Positions 1 to 5,766 of a DNA stretch of 5,766 bases are shown here, piece by piece; position 1 is the stretch's first letter; every line of letters starts with the position of its first letter. The translations under genes and the position numbers were made by a program. The stretch comes from JAAYXU01 sp050942555 (GTDB lineage: Bacteria > Bacillota > Clostridia > Christensenellales > UMGS416): assembly GCA_050942555.1 (NCBI GenBank), contig JBMNNN010000138.1, forward strand, positions 1 to 5,766, in the 5' to 3' direction. Under the pieces are notes generated by a model. That model saw only the letters and a program-made list of their open reading frames with translations, was not told the DNA's origin and did no database searches.

Positions 1-2345
1 ACCACCCGCAGCAGTACGACCCGCTCGACCTCGCGCATATCGATGCCCGCGTCGGCCAGCGTCTTCTCCCGGCCTTCATAAAGCTCCGCAGCCGCCTGCC
101 GGAGCCGCTCCTTGAGTGTATCGGCATTGAGCTCGCGGATCTCGCTGTCGGTGAACGTGAGATACCCTTTGGGCAGAAACACCCTCTCAAAGTATCCCAG
201 GAGACCGGCCATGTCCCATTCCTCGGGATAGGTTCCGGCTGGCGCGTAGGAGTCCACCGCCCGGTCTATGATCTCCTCTATCATGCCGATGATCGAATCG
301 CGCAGGTTTTTCCCCTCGAGCACCTGTCGGCGCTGCTCGTATATGATGGCGCGCTGGGTATTCATCACGTCATCGTACTGGAGCACATGCTTGCGGATGC
401 CGTAGTTGCGCCCCTCCACCTTTTTCTGCGCGTTCTCTATCTGGCGCGACAGCAGGCCGTACTCGATGGGCATATCCTCGGTCATACCCAGGTGGCTGAC
501 GATGGCGTCCACCCGCTCGCCGCCGAAAAGGCGCATCAGATCGTCGTCCAGCGCCACGTAGAAGCGGGAGCTGCCCGGATCGCCCTGCCGCCCTGCGCGG
601 CCGCGCAGCTGGTTGTCGATGCGGCGGCTCTCGTGGCGCTCTGTGCCGATGATGTGCAGCCCGCCCACCGCTACCACCTGCTCGTGCTCTGCGTCGGTGA
701 CTTTCTTATGCCTGGCAAAAAGCTCGGTATACAGGGCGCGCGCCTCGAGTATTTCGGCGTCCCTGGTTTCGGCATGGCTTACGGCCTCCTCGATCAGCCG
801 CTCGTCGATGCCCCGCTGCCGCATTTCCTGTCGCGCGAGAAAATCGGGGTTGCCGCCCAGCATGATATCGGTACCACGTCCGGCCATATTGGTCGCGATG
901 GTCACTGCGCCCAGCTTTCCGGCCTGCGCGACGATCTCGGCTTCCTTCTCATGATACTTCGCGTTGAGCACCTCGTGCGGGATGCCCCTTTGTTTCAAAA
1001 GAAGACTGAGCTGCTCGGATTTCTCCACCGACACGGTACCCACCAGCACCGGCTGGCCTTTTGCATGACACTCGGCCACTTCCTCGACCACCGTGGCGAA
1101 TTTCCCTTTCGTAGTGCGGTATATGACGTCGTTGTAGTCTTTGCGGATCATGGGCTTGTGGGTGGGTATGACCACGACGTCCAGCCCGTATATTCCCTTG
1201 AATTCCTCCTCCTCGGTCTTGGCTGTACCGGTCATACCCGCGAGTTTCTTATACATCCTGAAATAGTTCTGGAATGTGATCGTAGCCAGCGTCCTGCTCT
1301 CGCGCCGCACGTGTACGCGCTCCTTGGCCTCGATGGCCTGGTGCAGCCCGTCGGAATACCGCCGTCCGATCATCAGCCGCCCGGTGAACTCGTCTACGAT
1401 GATGACTTCGTCATTCTGCACCACATAGTCCCGGTCGCGGCGCATGAGCACGTGCGCCTTGAGAGCCTGGTTTATATGGTGGTTCAGCTCGGTGTTGTCC
1501 AGGTCCGACAGGTTCTCTACGCTGAAATGCTGCTCGGCTTTGCGCACGCCTGCCTCGGTCAGCGTGACGCTGCGCATCTTTTCGTCGGTTTCGTAGTCGG
1601 TTTCAGCCTTCAGCCGCGACACGAAGCGGTCAACCCGGTCGTATAGCTCGGTGGTCTTCTCCCCCTCGCCCGATATGATGAGCGGCGTGCGCGCCTCGTC
1701 GATGAGTATGCTGTCCACCTCGTCGATGATCGCGTAGCATAGCTCCCGCTGCACCATGTTTTGCCGGTGTATGACCATATTGTCGCGCAGATAGTCGAAC
1801 CCGTACTCGTTGTTTGTACCGTACGTGATGTCGGCGGCGTAGGATTCCCGCTTGGCGGCCGGATCCATCTGGCTGACCACAAGCCCTACCTTCATGCCCA
1901 GGAAGCGGTATATTTTTCCCATCCACTGGCTGTCGCGCCGTGCCAGATAGTCATTGACCGTGACGATATGTACGCCTCGGCCCGTAAGCGCGTTAAGATA
2001 CGCGGACAGCGTAGCCGCCAGCGTCTTGCCCTCGCCTGTGCGCATCTCAGCGATGCGGCCCTGGTGCAGAACGATACCCGCCGCAATCTGCGTATCGAAA
2101 TGGCGCTGTCCCAGGGTGCGCACCGCAGCCTCGCGCACCAGAGCGAACGCTTCGGGCAGCAGGTCGTCGAGCGTCTGTCCGTCGGCGAGACGCTTTTTAA
2201 ATTCTTCGGTCTTTTCAGCCATCTGCGCGTCGGTCAGACGCTGCATTTCGGGCTCCAGCGCATTGATACGGGCGGCCTGCTTCATAAGGCGGGCTACTTC
2301 GCGATCGTTGCTGCTGCCCATCAGGCGCTTGAAGAAATCATTCAT
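1..2345 (-). CDS. secA: Preprotein translocase ATPase SecA (3' end outside window)
   Basis: SecA is the cytosolic motor that pushes unfolded preproteins through SecYEG using ATP. One uninterrupted frame gives 781 codons and leaves the window without a stop. Seen in order: an N-terminus ending in GSSNDREV (residues 10-17); Walker A MRTGEGKT (101-108); Walker B IIDEVDS (206-212); the preprotein cross-linking region (about 221-365) with IIVDEFTGRLMIGRRYSDGL; the second nucleotide-binding domain with ATNMAGRGTDI (484-494) and the arginine-finger stretch RGRAGRQGD (581-589); and the helical scaffold/wing with KKVEGRNYGIRKHVLQYDDV (641-660). The last visible residues, REVERVVLLRVV, begin the return of the scaffold helix, so the two-helix finger and C-terminal tail lie beyond the edge. 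The ATG at 2345 is preceded by TTGGAG (2356-2361, 10-nt gap), and an in-frame TAG lies 39 nt upstream. The N-terminus matches the family, so the start is well supported. No frameshift or missing motif is seen. Confidence 0.98.
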   Translation of the reverse strand, partial: MNDFFKRLMGSSNDREVARLMKQAARINALEPEMQRLTDAQMAEKTEEFKKRLADGQTLDDLLPEAFALVREAAVRTLGQRHFDTQIAAGIVLHQGRIAEMRTGEGKTLAATLSAYLNALTGRGVHIVTVNDYLARRDSQWMGKIYRFLGMKVGLVVSQMDPAAKRESYAADITYGTNNEYGFDYLRDNMVIHRQNMVQRELCYAIIDEVDSILIDEARTPLIISGEGEKTTELYDRVDRFVSRLKAETDYETDEKMRSVTLTEAGVRKAEQHFSVENLSDLDNTELNHHINQALKAHVLMRRDRDYVVQNDEVIIVDEFTGRLMIGRRYSDGLHQAIEAKERVHVRRESRTLATITFQNYFRMYKKLAGMTGTAKTEEEEFKGIYGLDVVVIPTHKPMIRKDYNDVIYRTTKGKFATVVEEVAECHAKGQPVLVGTVSVEKSEQLSLLLKQRGIPHEVLNAKYHEKEAEIVAQAGKLGAVTIATNMAGRGTDIMLGGNPDFLARQEMRQRGIDERLIEEAVSHAETRDAEILEARALYTELFARHKKVTDAEHEQVVAVGGLHIIGTERHESRRIDNQLRGRAGRQGDPGSSRFYVALDDDLMRLFGGERVDAIVSHLGMTEDMPIEYGLLSRQIENAQKKVEGRNYGIRKHVLQYDDVMNTQRAIIYEQRRQVLEGKNLRDSIIGMIEEIIDRAVDSYAPAGTYPEEWDMAGLLGYFERVFLPKGYLTFTDSEIRELNADTLKERLRQAAAELYEGREKTLADAGIDMREVERVVLLRV

Positions 2346-2383
2346 CCGTGCTGCGCTCCAATCCCAATCCAAATATCTTCCCT

Positions 2384-2412
2384 ATTTTATCACGATCGGT
2401 TGGCGAGCGCAA
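2384..2412 (-). promoter_or_regulatory. Candidate sigma-A promoter of secA
   Basis: Reading the minus strand, TTGCGC (2407-2412) is followed after 17 nt by TAAAAT (2384-2389). A TG lies one base before the -10 (TGaTAAAAT), which is the extended -10 pattern. The -10 matches TATAAT at five of six bases; the -35 matches only at TTG, and the extended -10 could compensate. Transcription would start near 2377, giving a leader of about 30 nt with the secA ribosome binding site. This is pattern matching only. If the 40-codon ORF ending in the secA start is really translated, another promoter further upstream must exist. Confidence 0.5.
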
Positions 2413-2441
2413 CGAGGGCGGCGTGAGACCGCACGACAGCA

Positions 2442-2461
2442 GATGTGTAGCGTTACACATC
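2442..2461. repeat. 20-bp palindrome, copy 1 (possible operator)
   Basis: The plus strand reads GATGTGTA-GCGT-TACACATC, a perfect 8-bp inverted repeat around a 4-bp centre. It lies 29 bp upstream of the candidate secA -35 box. Its size and symmetry fit a binding site for a dimeric helix-turn-helix regulator. It is not followed by a T-run, so it is unlikely to be a terminator. I do not recognise the sequence as the box of a known regulator. It occurs a second time at 2521-2540, which argues against chance. Confidence 0.6.
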
Positions 2462-2520
2462 CCCGGCTCCATTTCTTGACATTCAGGGGTATACGGTCCA
2501 CACTTTTTCTATATTTACGG

Positions 2521-2540
2521 CATATGTATCGTTACACATC
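2521..2540. repeat. 20-bp palindrome, copy 2 (possible operator)
   Basis: The plus strand reads CATATGTA-TCGT-TACACATC. The right half is identical to copy 1 at 2454-2461; the left half differs at two of eight positions, which makes this the weaker palindrome. The centres of the two copies are 79 bp apart. On the minus strand both copies share the 11-mer GATGTGTAACG. An activator, or a repressor bridging both sites to control secA, would fit this arrangement, but that is inference. Confidence 0.5.
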
Positions 2541-2603
2541 TGTTTGGGTTTCCGCCTCCTGAGATCAGGAAAGCCGTGGGTATCCTCCCACCATCGGGCA
2601 AGT

Positions 2604-2632
2604 AAAAAGGCGCTGTCCGAAGACGCGCCTTT
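2604..2632 (-). terminator. Intrinsic terminator of the nfeD–flotillin operon
   Basis: On the minus strand, 13 nt past the flotillin stop, AAAGGCGC pairs with GCGCCTTT (arms 2625-2632 and 2606-2613). The stem extends after a single bulged A into GTC-TTCG-GAC, a C(UUCG)G tetraloop, the most stable RNA tetraloop class. The stem runs into TTTTT (2604-2608). This is a textbook Rho-independent terminator for transcription coming from flotillin, so secA is probably transcribed separately. On the plus strand the hairpin is followed only by a short TTTATAT, so termination in that direction would be weak. Confidence 0.9.
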
Positions 2633-2645
2633 ATATCTGCACGCT

Positions 2646-4010
2646 CTATTGATCCGCTTCCGCGCCGGGTTTCTCTTCTCTATCTTTGCCCAGATACTCC
2701 GGAAGCTCCATTCCGGCCATGCTGAACATCTCCCTGAGCGGGGGCACAGCGCCCAGCATTCCCGAAAGAAAACCGGCGGTCGCAGGCTTTCCGCCCTGCA
2801 TGCTGTCCCAAACGGTGACTTTGTCGATCTTGAGGTTCTTGATGGCCTCGACCTGCACCCGGATCAGATCCTCCATCTTGTCTGCGATCATGAGGCGTAC
2901 GGCGTCTGCAGCGTTGCCGCCCACCGCGGCTACGATGCGGCCAAAGCCCTCGGCCTGCTTGCCAAGCATCTCCTCTATACCGCGGGCCTGCGCCTCCATC
3001 TTCGCGAATATCGCGTCGGCCTCGCCCCGCGCGTTGCGGCGTATCCGCTCTGCCTCGGCCTCGGCCGCGATTTCAACGGTGCGCTTCGCGATCTCGGCCT
3101 TGACGATTTCGTCTGCCTCCCGCGTGGCCTGCTCGAGCCGCGCGCGGCTAAGCTCGGCTTCCCGCTGCGCCAGATAGGCTTCCTCCATCGCCTTTGCCTG
3201 CTGCACCTTCTCGGCGGCAGCCGCCCTGCGCTCGGCCTCGGCGATTTTCTCGCGCCGCAGCGCCTCGGACTCAGCGATTGTAATTTTTGCTTCGTTCTCG
3301 CCCTGCACGGCGATCGAGTTGGCGCGGGCGACTTTAATCCTCTTCTCCTGGTTCGCGATGGCCTCGCCTATCGCGCCGTCGCGGTCTCTCTCAGCGACGC
3401 TCTTGCGGGCGTCGTTGATGGCCTTGGCGCTGGCCTCCTTGCCCAGGGCCTCGATGTAGCCGGACTCGTCGTTGATATCGGTTACGTTCACATTGATGAG
3501 CCGAAGGCCTATCTTTTTAAGTTCCGTTTCCACATTGCTGGACACCGCTGCCAGGAACTTGTCGCGGTCGGTATTGATCTCCTCGATGTCCATCGTGGCG
3601 ACGACGAGACGCAGTTGACCGAATATAATGTCCTTGGCCAGCTCCTGTATCTCCTTGAGACTGAGTCCCAGCAGCCGCTCGGCGGCGTTCTGCATGACGC
3701 CCTCTTCGGTGGATATACCAACAGTGAACCGGGAGGGCACATCGATGCGGATATTCTGCCGACTGAGCGCGTTGGTCAGGTTGACCTCGATCGATATCGG
3801 GGTCAGATCCAGGAACTGATAGCTCTGGACCACCGGCCATATGAAGCTGGCGCCTCCGTGGACGCACTTGGCTGATCGGTCCCCGCCCACCTTACCGTAT
3901 ATGACCAGTATTTTGTCCGAGGGACATTTGCGGTACCGCCGCAGTATCATGATGATCGTCGTGAGAAAGAGCACCGCGATGACAGTGACGCCTATGACCC
4001 AATCGCCCAT
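2646..4010 (-). CDS. floT: Flotillin family protein (FloT-like, SPFH domain)
   Basis: Flotillins are membrane-anchored scaffold proteins that oligomerise into membrane microdomains and affect fluidity and the assembly of membrane complexes. The 454-residue protein has an N-terminal hydrophobic anchor (about 5-23), then the basic RRYRKCPSDKILVIYGKVG segment (24-42) typical of bacterial FloT. The SPFH domain runs to about residue 190 and includes AKCVHGGASF, NALSRQNIRIDVPSRFTVGI, NAAERLLGL, AKDIIFGQLRLVVA and LINVNVTDI. A long Ala/Glu/Arg-rich coiled coil follows (about 190-345, EAEAER-type), then a C-terminal flotillin segment with small hydrophobic stretches and a charged tail. The ATG directly follows the nfeD TGA with no spacer. 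Its binding site AGGAGG (4018-4023, 7-nt gap) lies in the last nfeD codons, so translation is probably coupled. Length is near that of typical bacterial flotillins. The symbol is by resemblance to Bacillus FloT (YuaG). Confidence 0.95.
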   Translation of the reverse strand: MGDWVIGVTVIAVLFLTTIIMILRRYRKCPSDKILVIYGKVGGDRSAKCVHGGASFIWPVVQSYQFLDLTPISIEVNLTNALSRQNIRIDVPSRFTVGISTEEGVMQNAAERLLGLSLKEIQELAKDIIFGQLRLVVATMDIEEINTDRDKFLAAVSSNVETELKKIGLRLINVNVTDINDESGYIEALGKEASAKAINDARKSVAERDRDGAIGEAIANQEKRIKVARANSIAVQGENEAKITIAESEALRREKIAEAERRAAAAEKVQQAKAMEEAYLAQREAELSRARLEQATREADEIVKAEIAKRTVEIAAEAEAERIRRNARGEADAIFAKMEAQARGIEEMLGKQAEGFGRIVAAVGGNAADAVRLMIADKMEDLIRVQVEAIKNLKIDKVTVWDSMQGGKPATAGFLSGMLGAVPPLREMFSMAGMELPEYLGKDREEKPGAEADQ

Positions 4011-4685
4011 TCAAATACCTCCTCTATCCTTTCTGTTCCTGTCCTGCCTGATGGGCTCCACCAGCAGCAGTCCGTCGTGCATCGCCTGCCGCACGATGAC
4101 CTGCGATCCGGTGGGCAGCGTTTGCCGGGAATCAGTAATCGCTTCCTGCTCGGTCAGCCGTTCCTGTATAAGTACCATGATCCTGCCGGTACCCCTGCGG
4201 GACGCGGGGATCGGGATATAAACCTCGGCGATCTGGCCCACCGCCCGGGCCCGCCGTATGTTTCCGCTGCTTTGCAGCATGAGCGACCACTGGAAAAGCT
4301 TTGCCGTCAGATAGAGCCCGGCAGCCCCCAGTACGAGCGCCAGCAGCACCGTCAGCCACGGCGGCATGAATGAAGAAAAAATCACCCCGCACCAGCCCGT
4401 TACGACGAAAAACGATATAATGCCGCGCACCGTGAAAAGCCGCAGATCAGCGGCATCCGCGCCCGAAATCCCTCCGGGATCGTCCGCGTCCAAATCCAGA
4501 GCGGCGTCCCCATCCGCCAGGTCGTCGGGAATATCATCCGCACCAGCATCCGCATCGGCGCCGGAATCCTCATCGCCGAATCCCAGAAAAAGCAGTATCG
4601 TCTGTATGAGCAACATTACGGTCGCCGGGATCGCGATCACATAGAAAAACTGCTGCAGCGAAGATAGTCCATTCCACCAGAGCAT
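4011..4685 (-). CDS. NfeD-family membrane protein, flotillin partner (YuaF-like)
   Basis: NfeD proteins are encoded beside flotillins and act with them at the membrane; their exact biochemical role is unsettled. This 224-residue protein has a transmembrane helix at about 13-36 (FFYVIAIPATVMLLIQTILLF) and an acidic loop at 37-80. A second hydrophobic segment (about 82-105, LRLFTVRGIISFFVVTGWCG) and a third (about 109-134) follow. The C-terminal soluble part (about 145-212, RARAVGQIAEVYIPIP to GLLLVEPI) fits the NfeD OB-fold. I chose the ATG at 4685 because AGGAGG lies 6 nt upstream. An in-frame ATG at 4718 would add 11 charged residues but overlaps the promoter -10 box, so it should not be on the transcript. 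The gene is first in the operon and abuts flotillin exactly. Confidence 0.9.
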   Translation of the reverse strand: MLWWNGLSSLQQFFYVIAIPATVMLLIQTILLFLGFGDEDSGADADAGADDIPDDLADGDAALDLDADDPGGISGADAADLRLFTVRGIISFFVVTGWCGVIFSSFMPPWLTVLLALVLGAAGLYLTAKLFQWSLMLQSSGNIRRARAVGQIAEVYIPIPASRRGTGRIMVLIQERLTEQEAITDSRQTLPTGSQVIVRQAMHDGLLLVEPIRQDRNRKDRGGI

Positions 4686-4691
4686 TTCCTC

Positions 4692-4697
4692 CCTCCT
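4692..4697 (-). promoter_or_regulatory. Ribosome binding site deciding the NfeD start
   Basis: A perfect AGGAGG on the minus strand, within AAGGAGGGAGG (4688-4698), lies 6 nt before the ATG at 4685. The alternative upstream ATG at 4718 has no comparable site and falls inside the -10 element. Confidence 0.85.
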
Positions 4698-4716
4698 TCC
4701 CCCCATCTTCCGCTTC

Positions 4717-4746
4717 ATAGTAAATGCCTGCGGATGACGCTGTCAA
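4717..4746 (-). promoter_or_regulatory. Sigma-A promoter of the nfeD–flotillin operon
   Basis: The minus strand carries a consensus TTGACA (4741-4746) and, after 18 nt, TACTAT (4717-4722), which matches TATAAT at four of six bases. The predicted start near 4710 gives a leader of about 25 nt ending in the strong NfeD ribosome binding site. This spacing supports the NfeD start at 4685 and indicates that the operon is transcribed independently of the upstream alaS. A second TGACAG copy 22 bp upstream (4762-4767) lies in step with the one in the -35 region. Confidence 0.75.
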
Positions 4747-4802
4747 CGAAACGCCCCCCAACTGTCAGCAAACGCGGCCAAAAACAGCTTCAGCGGTAAA
4801 TA

Positions 4803-5766
4803 CTATCCCTTCTGTTCAGGATCCAGCAGGATAGCCCGGATACGCCGGACACCGGCGCTCACAGCCTGCTCCTTCACGATCTTGAATACGCCAAGTTCCC
4901 CGGTCCGCGCAGCGTGCGGCCCGCCGCATATTTCCCTGGAATACTCGCCCATCGTAAAGACCTTGACCATGTCGCCGTAGCGGCTGCTGAACACTCCTAC
5001 TGCACCCGTATCCTGCGCTTGCCCGACGGACATTTCATCGCAGGTAATGGGTACATCGGCGGCGATGGCGGCGTTCACCCACTCCTCGATGCGGGCAAGC
5101 TCCTCGGGCTCCACCTTTCGCGGGAAATTAAAATCGAAGCGCAGCCGCTCGGGGGTGATGTTGCTGCCCCGCTGCTCGATATCGCCCGACAGCAGTGCGC
5201 GCAGGGCGGCGTTCAGCAGGTGGGTCGCGGTATGAAGACGCGCCGTGGCCTCGGTGTTGTCGGCCAGCCCGCCCTTGAAGCGCTGTGCCCCGGCAGAGGA
5301 TACTTCCTGGTGCCTGCGGAACGCCGCCTCGTAGCCCTCGATGTCCACGGTCAGGCCCTGCTCGGCGGCCATCTCGCATGTCAGCTCGATCGGGAAACCA
5401 AACGTGTCGTACAGCCGGAACGCCGTCTTCCCGTTGAGCACAGTGGTATCCTTCATGTACCGGACCACCTTTTCAAACTCCCTCTCGCCCTTGTCAAGGG
5501 TCTGGGCGAACCGCCGCTCCTCCTTGTCTAGCTCATCGGTAATGCGCGCGGCGTTTACCGAAAGCTCCGGGTAAACGTCCGCATACCGGTCGATGATCAC
5601 ACCGGCCAGGCGGGAAGCGAAGCCCTCAGGCAGCGCCAACCTGCGCCCGAAGCGAACAGCCCGGCGGATGATGCGGCGCAGCACATAGCCCTGATCGACG
5701 TTCGAAGGCGTTACGCCCTTCGGGTCGCCCAGTATGAACGTGGCGGTGCGGATATGGTCGCTGACG
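4803..5766 (-). CDS. alaS: Alanyl-tRNA synthetase, short form without C-Ala domain (5' end outside window)
   Basis: AlaRS charges tRNA-Ala with alanine and hydrolyses mischarged Ser/Gly-tRNA-Ala. The frame enters from the window edge, so the aminoacylation core is missing; 320 residues are visible. They start with VSDHIRTATFILGD, then PSNVDQGYVLRRIIRRAVRFG (20-40), the AlaRS tRNA-recognition region. The linker has YDTFGFPIELT (119-129). The editing (tRNA_SAD) domain has the zinc motif HTATH (178-182) with the second half CGGPH (280-284), then TGELGVFKIVKEQAVSAGVRRIRAIL. The protein ends 8 residues later at TAG (4803-4805). Standard bacterial AlaRS continues with a DHHA1/C-Ala domain of well over 100 residues, which is absent. 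The 117 bp up to nfeD cannot hold it in any frame, so this is not a frameshift. An internal GTG at 5684 (in GYVLRR) is not the start. No clear terminator follows the stop. Confidence 0.95.
   Translation of the reverse strand, partial: VSDHIRTATFILGDPKGVTPSNVDQGYVLRRIIRRAVRFGRRLALPEGFASRLAGVIIDRYADVYPELSVNAARITDELDKEERRFAQTLDKGEREFEKVVRYMKDTTVLNGKTAFRLYDTFGFPIELTCEMAAEQGLTVDIEGYEAAFRRHQEVSSAGAQRFKGGLADNTEATARLHTATHLLNAALRALLSGDIEQRGSNITPERLRFDFNFPRKVEPEELARIEEWVNAAIAADVPITCDEMSVGQAQDTGAVGVFSSRYGDMVKVFTMGEYSREICGGPHAARTGELGVFKIVKEQAVSAGVRRIRAILLDPEQKG

Larger units (their letters stand above)
2346..2645. other. Intergenic region between flotillin and secA
   Basis: This 300-bp stretch separates the flotillin stop from the secA start. 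From the flotillin side (right to left) it holds the flotillin terminator (2604-2632), a strong AGGAGG (2555-2560), a first 20-bp palindromic copy (2521-2540), an AT-richer spacer, a second palindromic copy (2442-2461) and the candidate secA promoter (2384-2412). The AGGAGG also sits in a small DNA palindrome, CCTGA-GA-TCAGG, at 2556-2567. Two minus-strand mini-ORFs, of 18 codons (2483-2539) and 40 codons (2338-2460), can be drawn, each starting inside a palindrome. Neither resembles a protein I know, so I do not annotate them as genes. I see no tRNA and no known riboswitch. Confidence 0.7.

Noticed and set aside
387..1646. A 419-codon plus-strand ORF opposite secA
   Set aside because: It lies entirely antisense to conserved SecA motifs with no domain or ribosome binding site that I can support.
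2476..2515. Plus-strand TTGACA (2476-2481) as a promoter
   Set aside because: At 17-19 nt spacing the -10 matches only two or three bases; the good TATATT at 2510-2515 is 28 nt away. No plus-strand gene lies downstream.
2544..3875. A 443-codon plus-strand ORF opposite flotillin
   Set aside because: It is antisense to a clear flotillin, shows no recognisable domain, and its amino-acid make-up (many Leu, Gly, Asp, His) is what GC-rich codon bias produces on the reverse strand.
4011..4718. Longer NfeD with 11 extra N-terminal residues
   Set aside because: Its ATG at 4718 lies within the -10 box of the operon promoter, and the AGGAGG is placed correctly only for the ATG at 4685.
4780..4800. Terminator after AlaRS
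   Set aside because: A T5 run (4780-4784, minus strand) is preceded only by a 3-bp GCT/AGC stem with a 2-nt loop, too weak to call.
4686..4802. C-Ala domain lost to a recent frameshift
   Set aside because: Only 117 bp separate the AlaRS stop from nfeD, and they hold a promoter and ribosome binding site, with no DHHA1-like coding in any frame.
4803..5684. AlaRS starting at the GTG at 5684
   Set aside because: The GTG encodes Val in the conserved GYVLRRIIRRA motif, and the frame continues upstream with conserved AlaRS sequence to the window edge.

Overview
The window reads as an ordinary housekeeping segment of a GC-rich bacterium. It is most likely a member of the Bacillota (Clostridia-like), judging from the SecA and flotillin wording, the strong AGGAGG-type ribosome binding sites and the clostridial-style NfeD–flotillin pair. 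This placement is an inference from protein resemblance, not from a marker gene. Every gene I can support lies on the minus strand, so the window is read from right to left.

From right to left it contains: (1) the C-terminal 320 residues of an alanyl-tRNA synthetase (4803-5766, N-terminus outside the window) that stops right after its editing domain and has no C-Ala domain; (2) a 117-bp gap holding a good sigma-A-type promoter; (3) a two-gene operon, an NfeD-family membrane protein (4011-4685) followed with no spacing by a flotillin (2646-4010), closed by an intrinsic terminator with a UUCG loop (2604-2632); (4) a roughly 260-bp regulatory stretch with two copies of a 20-bp palindrome, two possible tiny ORFs and a candidate secA promoter; (5) the first 781 residues of the preprotein translocase ATPase SecA (1-2345), whose C-terminus runs off the left edge.

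Functionally, NfeD and flotillin form the usual membrane-microdomain pair. SecA drives protein export at the same membrane, and AlaRS is an unrelated translation enzyme. I found no mobile element, CRISPR array, tRNA or rRNA. The least ordinary things here are the palindrome pair upstream of secA, which both small ORFs use as their start, and the C-Ala-less AlaRS. I do not see a convincing new multi-gene system.
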